Below, one piece after another: positions 54,312 through 64,000 of a DNA stretch of 64,000 bases; positions within the stretch are counted from its first letter, which is position 1; the number at the start of each line of letters is the position of its first letter. The DNA lies in the NCBI RefSeq assembly GCF_016765655.2, contig NZ_CP086106.1, forward strand, positions 669,501 to 733,500, in the 5' to 3' direction. Position numbers and translations under genes: made by a program. Source of the DNA: Skermanella mucosa. Lineage in GTDB: Bacteria > Pseudomonadota > Alphaproteobacteria > Azospirillales > Azospirillaceae. The notes under the pieces were generated by a model. It saw nothing but the letters and a program-made list of their open reading frames with translations. It searched no databases and was not told the DNA's origin.

Positions 54312-54802
54312 CCCGGCTGCCGCGGACCATCCGGCTCGACGCGTCCGACGCGGCCATCTTCGAGCGCGCGGCCGAACCCGGCGAATGGGCGGTGCCCGGC
54401 GCCTTCATGTTCGTCCAGGCCGATCCCGCCCTGCTGAAGGGCAAGGCCCGGCAGGCCTTCGCCAACGGCTTCCTGGGTACTTCCAGCTTCGGCTGGTCCA
54501 CACTGGTCGCGGTCGGCGAGGCGGACGAGGCCGAGGCGGCGGCCGTGGCCGAGGCGCTGGCCGACCGCTTCGTCGCGGAGTTCGGGGCACCCGACCGGGC
54601 CTCCGCCCTGGCCGCCGCGCGCGAGGAGGTGGAGTTCGCCACCGGCCTCTGCGGGCATCCGGTCAACACGCTGCTGGCGGTCAGCCGGGAATTCGGGGCC
54701 GACGGGGACATCCGGGAGAGCTTCCGGGTGATCGAGCCGAGGACGGAAAAACTTCATGCGCCGATCTGGACGATCGTTCCGGATCAGGAAGAGGGACACT
54801 GA
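54302..54802 (+). CDS. DUF6505-like protein in formate dehydrogenase cluster
   Basis: This 166-residue cytoplasmic protein has no hydrophobic segment. It shows R-T-I-R-L-D-A-S-D, P-G-E-W-A-V-P-G-A-F, F-A-N-G-F-L-G and a Cys in G-L-C-G-H-P-V-N-T-L, matching the pattern I associate with DUF6505 proteins in formate dehydrogenase loci. The function is unknown; its place suggests maturation or cofactor handling. ATG 54302 (or 54308) overlaps the preceding stop, indicating tight coupling. Confidence 0.7.
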   Translation: MVMTRLPRTIRLDASDAAIFERAAEPGEWAVPGAFMFVQADPALLKGKARQAFANGFLGTSSFGWSTLVAVGEADEAEAAAVAEALADRFVAEFGAPDRASALAAAREEVEFATGLCGHPVNTLLAVSREFGADGDIRESFRVIEPRTEKLHAPIWTIVPDQEEGH

Positions 54803-54803
54803 A

Positions 54804-55829
54804 TTGACCGCCGATTTCTGGCTGAGTTCCGGCCATCACCTGCTCGACCGCACGCCCGAGGGCCGGCTGGAGGTCACCGACGATTTCCTGCGAGCCTATC
54901 TCGCGCGGCCGGAGATCCGCCCGGTGGAGGAATCCTGCGCCGCTGAGCTGGCGCTGCACCGCTCCCTCCTCGCCGACCCGCGGGCGGAGGTGCCGCCCGA
55001 GCGGCTGGCCGCCCTGGGCGATCCCGACGCGCGCGAGAACTACGAGGTCTGGCTGGGCTTCCGCGACACCCTGGCGGCGCACGACACCCTGGAGGAGGGC
55101 TATCTGGCCCTGGTCCGCGGCGGCACCGGGCGGGTGCCCGCGCTGTTCATCGACCAGCTCGTCCACCTGATCCTGCGGACCATGCTGGACGGCTGCGCGG
55201 ATCCGACGCGCGTGCGGGCGGCCGAGCTGCTGTTCCGGCCGCAGCGGGTCAACATCCAGGACGGCGCGGTCCTGGTGGCCGACGAGGAGACCGTGGACCA
55301 GCGGACCCGCGACGGCGGCTTCGGCTCGCTCGGCCGGCTGCTGTCGGAGAACGGCACCGCCGTGCGCGGCGTCGACCTCGACGTCATGACCGAGGCCAAC
55401 GCCGGCCAGTACTGGGAGCGCAGCGACCGCTTCGACATGGTGCTTGAGGTAGGCTTCCCGAAGCCCGGCCTCGACGCGCTATGCCGCGTGCTGGAGCAGT
55501 GGGTCCGCCACCTGCTGGGCGTCGGCGTGCGCATCCATCCGGTCCAGCAGATCCGGGACGAGCGCTGGGTCTGGCATGTCGGCCTGGACGGGGAGGCGAC
55601 CGCGATCATGAACGCGCTGTACGACGGGGCGGAGGTCGGCGAGGCGGACATGGCCCGCGTGCTGGCATTGTTCCGGCTGGAGTTCGACGATCCCGCCGCC
55701 ATGCTGCCCCGGGTCGCCGGCCGTCCGGTCTACCTGGCGATGGCGATGACCGGCGACCGCAAGCTGCGCCTGAAGCCGCAGAACCTGCTGGTCAATCTGC
55801 CGCTTGCCGAAGGAGGGCGGGGAAGATGA
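54804..55829 (+). CDS. DUF6352-like protein in formate dehydrogenase cluster
   Basis: This 341-residue protein opens D-F-W-L-S-S-G-H-H-L-L-D-R and V-T-D-D-F-L-R-A-Y-L-A-R-P-E, then E-E-S-C-A-A-E-L-A-L-H, as in DUF6352 proteins. It has a central helical region and a conserved F-I-D-Q-L-V-H-L-I-L-R. The function is unknown. I prefer the TTG at 54804, preceded by AGAGGGA, over an upstream ATG at 54756. The ATG would overlap the previous gene by 47 nt and add residues unlike the family start. The stop overlaps the next gene's ATG. Confidence 0.68.
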   Translation: MTADFWLSSGHHLLDRTPEGRLEVTDDFLRAYLARPEIRPVEESCAAELALHRSLLADPRAEVPPERLAALGDPDARENYEVWLGFRDTLAAHDTLEEGYLALVRGGTGRVPALFIDQLVHLILRTMLDGCADPTRVRAAELLFRPQRVNIQDGAVLVADEETVDQRTRDGGFGSLGRLLSENGTAVRGVDLDVMTEANAGQYWERSDRFDMVLEVGFPKPGLDALCRVLEQWVRHLLGVGVRIHPVQQIRDERWVWHVGLDGEATAIMNALYDGAEVGEADMARVLALFRLEFDDPAAMLPRVAGRPVYLAMAMTGDRKLRLKPQNLLVNLPLAEGGRGR

Positions 55830-56371
55830 GCACGGTTCCGAATCCGAGCGACCGGATGACGGTCGGTGTGGTCGTCGAGCACCGCCGGATCGACCATCCC
55901 TGGCAGTCCCACCGCTGGCAGCCGGTCGCCGTTCTGCCCGGCGCGCCGGCGGCGCCCGCCTGGACGGTGCTGGGGCAGGGCGAAGGCTGGGCGCGCTATC
56001 TGGCCGGCACGGCGGAGCTCACCCTCTATCCCGGCGAGACCGAAACCTACGTTTACAACCTGGAAAGCCCCGAGCCGGCCATCTACGTCGTGCTCCGCAA
56101 GAGCGACGACGCGCGCGGCATAAGACTGCTCGGCGCCACGGTCGACCCCGGCGAGGCCCACGCCCACGCCGATACCGGCGACGATCTGGTGGAAGCCCTG
56201 CCGCTTCCCGGCATCGTCCGCGACTGGATGGCGGCCTTCGTCGCGGTCCACCATGTCCCGCGCACGAAATGGAAGCGCAAGCGCGACCGCGTCGATCCCG
56301 AGGCCATGGCGATCCGGGTGCCGGGGCAGGGCCGGTTCGAGAGCTCGGAAGAGGACGACGATGACGAGTGA
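55826..56371 (+). CDS. DUF3305 domain protein
   Basis: This 181-residue protein begins V-G-V-V-V-E-H-R-R-I-D-H-P-W, which recalls the DUF3305 family, with later T-L-Y-P-G-E-T-E-T-Y-V-Y-N-L-E. It is predicted to be cytoplasmic. DUF3305/DUF3306 pairs accompany molybdenum formate dehydrogenases and TorD-like chaperones in many proteobacteria, but their role is not established. The start overlaps the previous stop (ATGA). An acidic Glu/Asp tail ends the protein. Confidence 0.78.
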   Translation: MSTVPNPSDRMTVGVVVEHRRIDHPWQSHRWQPVAVLPGAPAAPAWTVLGQGEGWARYLAGTAELTLYPGETETYVYNLESPEPAIYVVLRKSDDARGIRLLGATVDPGEAHAHADTGDDLVEALPLPGIVRDWMAAFVAVHHVPRTKWKRKRDRVDPEAMAIRVPGQGRFESSEEDDDDE

Positions 56372-57017
56372 TCGCGAAGAAGGTTTTCTGGGCCGCTGGG
56401 CGCGGCTGAAGAAACGGCCAACCGTATCGGAGCCCGAACGGGCGCCCGATCCCGTCCCGGCGGAGAATGCCGTCCAGGCCGCCGCCCAGGACACCGGGCC
56501 CGCCGCGCCGGAGGAGCCCTTCGATCCCGCGTCGCTGCCCGCCCTGGACACCCTGGACGCGGGCAGCGACTACGCCGCCTTCCTGAAGCCCGGCGTCCCG
56601 CGCGAGCTGCGGACCCTGGCGCTCCGGCGCGCCTGGGTGACCGATCCGGCGATCACCGGCTACAAGACGCTGGCCGACTACGACTGGGACTTCAACGCGC
56701 CGGGCTACGGCGCGCTGAGGGTGACCGACGATGTCGCCGACCTGGCCCGGCGGGCGTTCGGACTGCTCGACCCGGAGGAAAAGTCCGACCCCAAGCCGCA
56801 GCCTGAAGTCCCCCAGCCTGAAGTCCCTGAGCCCGAGATCCGCGAGCCGCCCGACCATCCGGCCGAATCCGTGCCCGCCATCGCCGAAGCCCCCGCGCAG
56901 CCGACGGCACCGTCAGGACTGCCGCGCGAGGCGGAACCGGAGCCGGAGCCGCCCGCCGCGGAGCGGGGTGGGCCTCGGCGGCGGCGCCACGGGGGAGCCG
57001 TCCCGACGATCGCCTGA
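56361..57017 (+). CDS. DUF3306 domain protein
   Basis: This 218-residue protein starts at an ATG overlapping the previous gene by 11 nt. F-L-G-R-W-A-R-L-K-K near the N terminus and L-K-P-G-V-P-R-E-L-R-T-L-A-L-R-R-A-W match DUF3306. The middle is helical. The C terminus is a Pro/Glu-rich low-complexity tail with a repeated P-Q-P-E-V motif and a basic G-P-R-R-R-R-H-G end. The function is unknown, though it accompanies DUF3305 as a pair. It is the last of the contiguous accessory genes before the kinase. Confidence 0.78.
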   Translation: MTSDREEGFLGRWARLKKRPTVSEPERAPDPVPAENAVQAAAQDTGPAAPEEPFDPASLPALDTLDAGSDYAAFLKPGVPRELRTLALRRAWVTDPAITGYKTLADYDWDFNAPGYGALRVTDDVADLARRAFGLLDPEEKSDPKPQPEVPQPEVPEPEIREPPDHPAESVPAIAEAPAQPTAPSGLPREAEPEPEPPAAERGGPRRRRHGGAVPTIA

Positions 57018-57098
57018 ACAGCGAAATTGTCGCATGTGATCCATCCTCAGCTGGTGTTAACGGTTGCTTGAATTTACCTAAAGTAAGCGATACCGGAA

Positions 57099-60238
<3,140 letters not shown>

Positions 60239-60239
<1 letters not shown>

Positions 60240-60682
60240 TGACCGGCATGACCAGATCATTCAACTATGAATTGCTTCGCGTCGCCCTGATCGACGACGA
60301 GGCCTATGCGCGCCAGATCATCAAGCAGATCCTGCACCAGATCGGCGTCCGCTCCTTCGTCGAGGCGGAGGACGGCAGGAGCGGCCTGATGGAGGTCGTC
60401 CGCACCCGGCCCGACATCGTCTTCTGCGACGTCCACATGAAGCCGCTGAACGGACTCCAGTTCCTCGAAGGGCTGCGGCAGGTCAAGGTCAAGGGGCTGG
60501 ACCAGATCCCGGTGATCATGCTGACGGCCGACGCCAAGACCGATACCGTCGCGGTCGCCCGGGAGCGCGCCGTCGCCGGCTATCTGGTCAAGCCCGTCAG
60601 CACCGGGCAGGTCAAGGGCAGGCTGGACCAGGTGATCGCCAACAGCCCGCGCCTCCAGGAAATTCTCCGGGGCAACCGGTGA
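60239..60682 (+). CDS. Single-domain response regulator (CheY-like)
   Basis: This 147-residue receiver without an output domain overlaps the kinase stop (TGATG), so it is translationally coupled to it. The acidic D19-D20 pair, phospho-acceptor Asp64 in F-C-D-V-H-M-K-P, the Thr in L-T-A-D and Lys in V-K-P-V are all present, so it should be phosphorylatable. It is probably the shuttle from the kinase HPt or a stand-alone effector controlling a protein partner. Which genes it affects is unknown. Confidence 0.9.
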
Positions 60683-60820
60683 TCCGGGGGAATTCCGCCG
60701 GCTTGCGCTTCGGACCTATTGCCGAACCTTCACAATTTTTATACATTTTAGTCCAGTCTCGAAAGGATGAGCGCGCGCGACTTTTGTTGCATTGCGGTAT
60801 ATTCGTTCGGGAATCGGGTG

Positions 60821-60843
60821 GAAAGATTCTTTAATCTTTTCTC
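60821..60843 (+). terminator. A/T hairpin upstream of the TorD-like gene
   Basis: AAAGATT - CTTT-type loop - AATCTTT, followed by T-rich DNA, forms a 7-bp A/T stem in the 195-nt gap between the receiver gene and the chaperone gene. It is a weak possible terminator or operator. Confidence 0.35.
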
Positions 60844-60877
60844 CTTAGTATGACTGGTAACTGACTCTGGTGATGAC

Positions 60878-61468
60878 TTGACCGCTGACATCGACGAAGG
60901 CGACCTGTTGCGGGCGCAGTGCTACGGACTGCTGGCCCAACTTCTGGTCGGACCTCCGGGGCGGGACCTCCTGACGCGCGTGGCGGCGCTTCGGGGGGAC
61001 GACACGGCTTTCGGCAAGGCCCTGTCCCGGCTGGCCGGGGCCGCCGCCGAAAGCGATCCGGGCACCGCCGAGCGGGAGTATTTCGCGCTCTTCATCGGCG
61101 TCGCGCGGGGTGAGCTGGTGCCTTACGCCTCCTATTACCTGACGGGTTTCCTCAACGAAAAGCCGTTGGCCCGCCTGCGTGCCGACATGCAGGGCTTCGG
61201 CATCGCCCGCCAGCCCGGCGTGTCGGAGCCGGAAGACCACATCGCCTCGATCTGCGAGATGATGGCCGGCCTGATCCTGGGCAGCTTCGGCGCTCCGGCC
61301 GATCTGGCCACCCAGCGCCGTTTCTACGACCGGCATCTCGCCCCGTGGGCCGCGCGCTTCTTCGGGGACGTGGAAAACGCGCAGGCGGCGGTGCTGTACC
61401 GCCCCGTGGGAGAGATCGGCCGGCTCTTCGTCGCGATCGAAGCCGAAGCCTTCCACATGTCCGCCTGA
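60878..61468 (+). CDS. TorD/DmsD-family molecular chaperone
   Basis: This 196-residue all-alpha protein matches TorD-type chaperones, which bind the Tat signal and apo-enzyme of molybdopterin oxidoreductases until the cofactor is inserted. E-Y-F-A-L-F-I-G followed by V-P-Y-A-S-Y-Y-L-T and E-P-E-D-H-I-A-S-I-C-E-M-M are the usual family runs (the second is the E-P-x-D-H motif). The start is a TTG at 60878, with no in-frame ATG available. Its likely client is the formate dehydrogenase encoded just downstream. Confidence 0.9.
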   Translation: MTADIDEGDLLRAQCYGLLAQLLVGPPGRDLLTRVAALRGDDTAFGKALSRLAGAAAESDPGTAEREYFALFIGVARGELVPYASYYLTGFLNEKPLARLRADMQGFGIARQPGVSEPEDHIASICEMMAGLILGSFGAPADLATQRRFYDRHLAPWAARFFGDVENAQAAVLYRPVGEIGRLFVAIEAEAFHMSA

Positions 61469-61594
61469 TTTTTTTGAAGTCGAGGCCAAGCGATCCAGAG
61501 TACCCACTAGATACAGCCAGTTAGTCCCAAATAAAAAGAAAATGGCAGGCAGTTGGAGCATGACGCTGAACATTCGACACGAAGGAGCACGGGG

Positions 61595-61798
61595 ATGAGC
61601 GCCAAGGGCAAGGCGGATGGACTGGAGCGCCGCGAGTTCCTGCGGGTGATCGGGGCGGGCGCGGCGGGCGCGGCCGCCGCCGCCCCGCTCCTCGTGGCCG
61701 GAACGGCCGAAGCCGCGGAAACGCCGGAGCAGCGCGTCAAGCAGCGCTACCGCGAGACCGACCACGTCAAGAAATACTACGAAACCAATCGGTTCTGA
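61595..61798 (+). CDS. Small Tat-signal protein of formate dehydrogenase clusters
   Basis: This 67-residue protein is mostly a Tat signal, R-R-E-F-L-R-V-I-G plus an Ala-rich core and a G-T-A-E-A-A cleavage area, followed by a charged tail R-Q-R-Y-R-E. Small proteins like this occur directly before Tat-exported formate dehydrogenase alpha subunits. They may be a subunit or help piggy-back export. The ATG is preceded by GGAG with 8-nt spacing. It ends 13 nt before the alpha-subunit start. Confidence 0.82.
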   Translation: MSAKGKADGLERREFLRVIGAGAAGAAAAAPLLVAGTAEAAETPEQRVKQRYRETDHVKKYYETNRF

Positions 61799-61811
61799 CG
61801 GGAGCCACGCC

Positions 61812-64000
61812 ATGTTGGTCAAGAGAGGTTCAGCAAAGGCGCCGGGTCCGCAGTCGGCCGGAACGCGCCGGTCCGGCATCCTGTCGGCAGCCGCGGGCAC
61901 GTTGGCCCAGGCGCCGGTCGACCGCCGCACCTTCCTCAAGCGCTCCGGTCTGGCGGCCGGCGGGCTCGCCGCGGCCGGCACCCTGTCGGTCGGCACGGTC
62001 CGCAAGGCGGAGGCAGGCCCGACCACGCCGGGCGTCGAGATCGTCCGCAAGAAGAGCATCTGCACCCATTGCTCGGTCGGCTGCACCGTCACCGCCGAGG
62101 TGCAGAACGGCGTCTGGGTCGGCCAGGAGCCGTCCTGGGACAGCCCGATCAATCTCGGCACCCACTGCGCCAAGGGCGCCTCGGTGCGCGAGCTGGTCCA
62201 CGGCGACCGCCGCCTGAAATACCCCATGAAGCTGGAGAACGGGGAGTGGAAGCGCCTCTCCTGGACCCAGGCGATCGACGAGATCGGGGCCAAGCTGCTG
62301 GAGATCCGCGAGAAGGCCGGACCTGAATCGGTCTTCTGGCTGGGCTCGGCCAAGTTCTCCAACGAGGGCGCCTACCTGTTCCGCAAGATGGCGGCATTCT
62401 GGGGCACCAACACGGTGGACCACCAGGCGCGCATCTGCCACAGCACCACGGTCGCGGGCGTCGCGAACACGTGGGGCTACGGCGCCATGACCAACAGCTA
62501 CAACGACATCCACAACGCCAAGGCGATCCTGATCATCGGCGGCAATCCGGCCGAGGCCCATCCCGTGTCGCTCCAGCACGTGCTGCGCGGGAAGGAGATC
62601 AACCGGGCCCACCTGATCGTCGTCGATCCCCGCTTCACCCGCACGGCCGCCCACGCGACCGAGTACGTGCGGTTGCGCCCCGGCACGGACATCCCGCTGG
62701 TCTGGGGCATGCTCTGGCACATCTTCGAGAACGGCTGGGAAGACAAGGACTACATCGCCAAGCGCGTGTTCGGCATGGACAAGATCCGCGCCGAAGTGAA
62801 GAAGTGGGACCCGGCGGAGGTCGAGCGGGTCACCGGCGTGCCCGGCGCGCAGGTCCGCAAGGTCGCCGAGATCATGGCGAAGAACCGGCCGTCCACGCTG
62901 ATCTGGTGCATGGGCGTCACCCAGCACACCGTCGGCACCGCCAACGTCCGGGCGCTCAGCATCCTCCAGCTGGCGCTCGGCAACATCGGCGTCGAGGGAG
63001 GAGGGGCGAACATCTTCCGCGGCCACTGCAACGTGCAGGGCGCCACCGACTTCGGCCTCGACGTCACCTCCCTGCCGGCCTACTACGGCCTGACCGAGGG
63101 CGCCTGGAAGCACTGGAGCCGGGTCTGGGGCGTCGACTACGAGTGGATGAAGGGCCGCTTCGTCTCCCAGAAGTTCATGGAAGCGAAGGGCATCCCGACC
63201 ACCCGCTGGTTCGACGCCGTGCTGGCCAAGCCGGACGAGATCGAGCAGCCGGCCCCCGTCAAGGCCATGATGGTGTTCGGCCACGGCGGCAACACCGTGA
63301 CCCGCATGCCGGAGATGCGGAAAGGGCTGGAAGCGCTGGACCTGCTGGTCGTCGCCGACCCGCACCCGACCACCTTCGCCTCCGTCAGCGGCCGCAGGAA
63401 CGGGACATACCTGCTGCCGATCTGCACCCAGTTCGAGGCCGAGGGCTCGCGCACCGCGTCCAACCGCTCGATCCAGTGGGGCGACCGCGTCGTCGATCCG
63501 ATCTTCGAATCGAAGAACGACTACGACGTGATGTACGCGCTGGCCGACCGGCTCGGCTTCGCGGCCGAGATGTTCAAGCGCATCAAGGTCGTGAACGGCG
63601 TGCCCGATCCCGAGGACATCCTGCGGGAGATCAATTACGGCTCGCTCTCCACCGGCTATTCCGGCCAGTCGCCGGAGCGCCTCAAGCTCCACATGCAGCA
63701 TCAGGCCGATTTCGACCGGACCACGCTGAAGGCCTCCACCGGACCGTGCGCCGGCGAATATTACGGCCTGCCCTGGCCCTGCTGGGGCACGCCGGAGATG
63801 AAGCATCCCGGCACCCACGTCCTGTACGACACATCCAAGCATGTGCTTGAGGGCGGCGGCACCTTCCGCGCCCGCTTCGGGGTGGAGAAGGACGGCGCCA
63901 CCCTGCTGGCCGAGGGCTCCTGGTCCAAGGGGTCGGAGATCGAGGACGGCTATCCCGAGTTCACCTACGGGATGCTGAAGAAGCTGGGCTGGAACGCCGA
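61812..64000 (+). CDS. Formate dehydrogenase alpha (molybdopterin) subunit, 3' end cut by window
   Basis: The visible 729 residues are a Tat-exported molybdopterin oxidoreductase. An R-R-T-F-L-K Tat motif lies near residue 39. The iron-sulfur motif is C84-x2-C87-x3-C91 ... C119. I-C209-H-S-T-T-V-A-G is the active-site loop, where the codon at 62436 is TGC, giving Cys instead of selenocysteine. V-V-D-P-R-F-T-R-T-A and N-V-Q-G-A-T-D are conserved in formate dehydrogenases. The enzyme oxidises formate, probably in the periplasm, and passes electrons to an iron-sulfur partner. The C-terminal end and the beta/gamma subunits lie beyond the right edge. Confidence 0.95.
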   Translation, partial: MLVKRGSAKAPGPQSAGTRRSGILSAAAGTLAQAPVDRRTFLKRSGLAAGGLAAAGTLSVGTVRKAEAGPTTPGVEIVRKKSICTHCSVGCTVTAEVQNGVWVGQEPSWDSPINLGTHCAKGASVRELVHGDRRLKYPMKLENGEWKRLSWTQAIDEIGAKLLEIREKAGPESVFWLGSAKFSNEGAYLFRKMAAFWGTNTVDHQARICHSTTVAGVANTWGYGAMTNSYNDIHNAKAILIIGGNPAEAHPVSLQHVLRGKEINRAHLIVVDPRFTRTAAHATEYVRLRPGTDIPLVWGMLWHIFENGWEDKDYIAKRVFGMDKIRAEVKKWDPAEVERVTGVPGAQVRKVAEIMAKNRPSTLIWCMGVTQHTVGTANVRALSILQLALGNIGVEGGGANIFRGHCNVQGATDFGLDVTSLPAYYGLTEGAWKHWSRVWGVDYEWMKGRFVSQKFMEAKGIPTTRWFDAVLAKPDEIEQPAPVKAMMVFGHGGNTVTRMPEMRKGLEALDLLVVADPHPTTFASVSGRRNGTYLLPICTQFEAEGSRTASNRSIQWGDRVVDPIFESKNDYDVMYALADRLGFAAEMFKRIKVVNGVPDPEDILREINYGSLSTGYSGQSPERLKLHMQHQADFDRTTLKASTGPCAGEYYGLPWPCWGTPEMKHPGTHVLYDTSKHVLEGGGTFRARFGVEKDGATLLAEGSWSKGSEIEDGYPEFTYGMLKKLGWNA

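Noticed and set aside
62436-62438. Selenocysteine at the FDH active site
   Set aside because: The codon is TGC and the frame continues without TGA at this position.

Overview
The window is GC-rich (coding DNA heavily G/C at third positions) and carries outer-membrane LPS assembly genes, Tat-exported formate dehydrogenase genes and many GTG/TTG starts. That fits an alphaproteobacterium, most likely of the Rhodospirillales/Azospirillaceae type (Azospirillum- or Skermanella-like). The lineage is inferred from gene content and style, not from a marker gene.

Layout. 1-3474: end of a LysE-type exporter, then lptD and a convergent lptE. 3542-11263 (all minus): an O-antigen ligase-like protein, a WbpM/WbpV/WbpL-like trio (sugar dehydratase, reductase-like SDR, WecA-type initiating transferase), a UDP-glucuronate 4-epimerase-like protein and a Wzx-like flippase. 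11508-25869 (all plus): asparagine synthetase, two glycosyltransferases, an ABC-2 exporter (wzm/wzt), a FkbM methyltransferase with a C-terminal coiled coil, a 1071-residue multi-module glycosyltransferase, then gmd and rmd, which make GDP-D-rhamnose. This second block looks like an ABC-exported D-rhamnan O-antigen/common-antigen system. 25935-30415 (minus): a secreted protein of unknown function, a lipoprotein hydrolase and a second, larger O-antigen-ligase-like membrane protein. 30786-35834 (plus): an autotransporter and an unusual secreted protein with about 11 repeats of a G-D/N-D-x-Y unit. 35845-44655: an alkaline-phosphatase-superfamily protein, a VanZ-like protein, a methyltransferase, an SDR, two GT2 enzymes and rfbB-rfbD. 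44726-47335: a large GH17-GT2 fusion (beta-glucan synthase type). 47713-51366: HIT protein, NDH-2-type oxidoreductase, and a DUF1190 / glutathionylspermidine-synthase-like pair. 51446-64000: a formate dehydrogenase maturation and structural cluster (polyferredoxin, ligase-like protein, DUF6505/6352/3305/3306-type proteins, TorD-like chaperone, small Tat protein, catalytic alpha subunit cut by the window edge), interrupted by a hybrid histidine kinase and a receiver protein.

How the genes could work together. The initiating transferase loads a HexNAc-type sugar onto undecaprenyl phosphate. Gmd/Rmd supply GDP-D-rhamnose, the GT4 enzymes extend the chain, the coiled-coil methyltransferase may cap it, Wzm/Wzt export it, an O-antigen ligase attaches it to lipid A-core, and LptD/LptE place the LPS in the outer membrane.

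The most notable non-coding signal is a 48-nt element found three times (2813-2860 inverted, 44664-44711, 51379-51426). Each copy lies in a gap between convergent genes. Each folds as a closing stem with two hairpin arms, with compensatory base changes and mutually complementary loops. No tRNA, rRNA, CRISPR array or insertion sequence was recognised.
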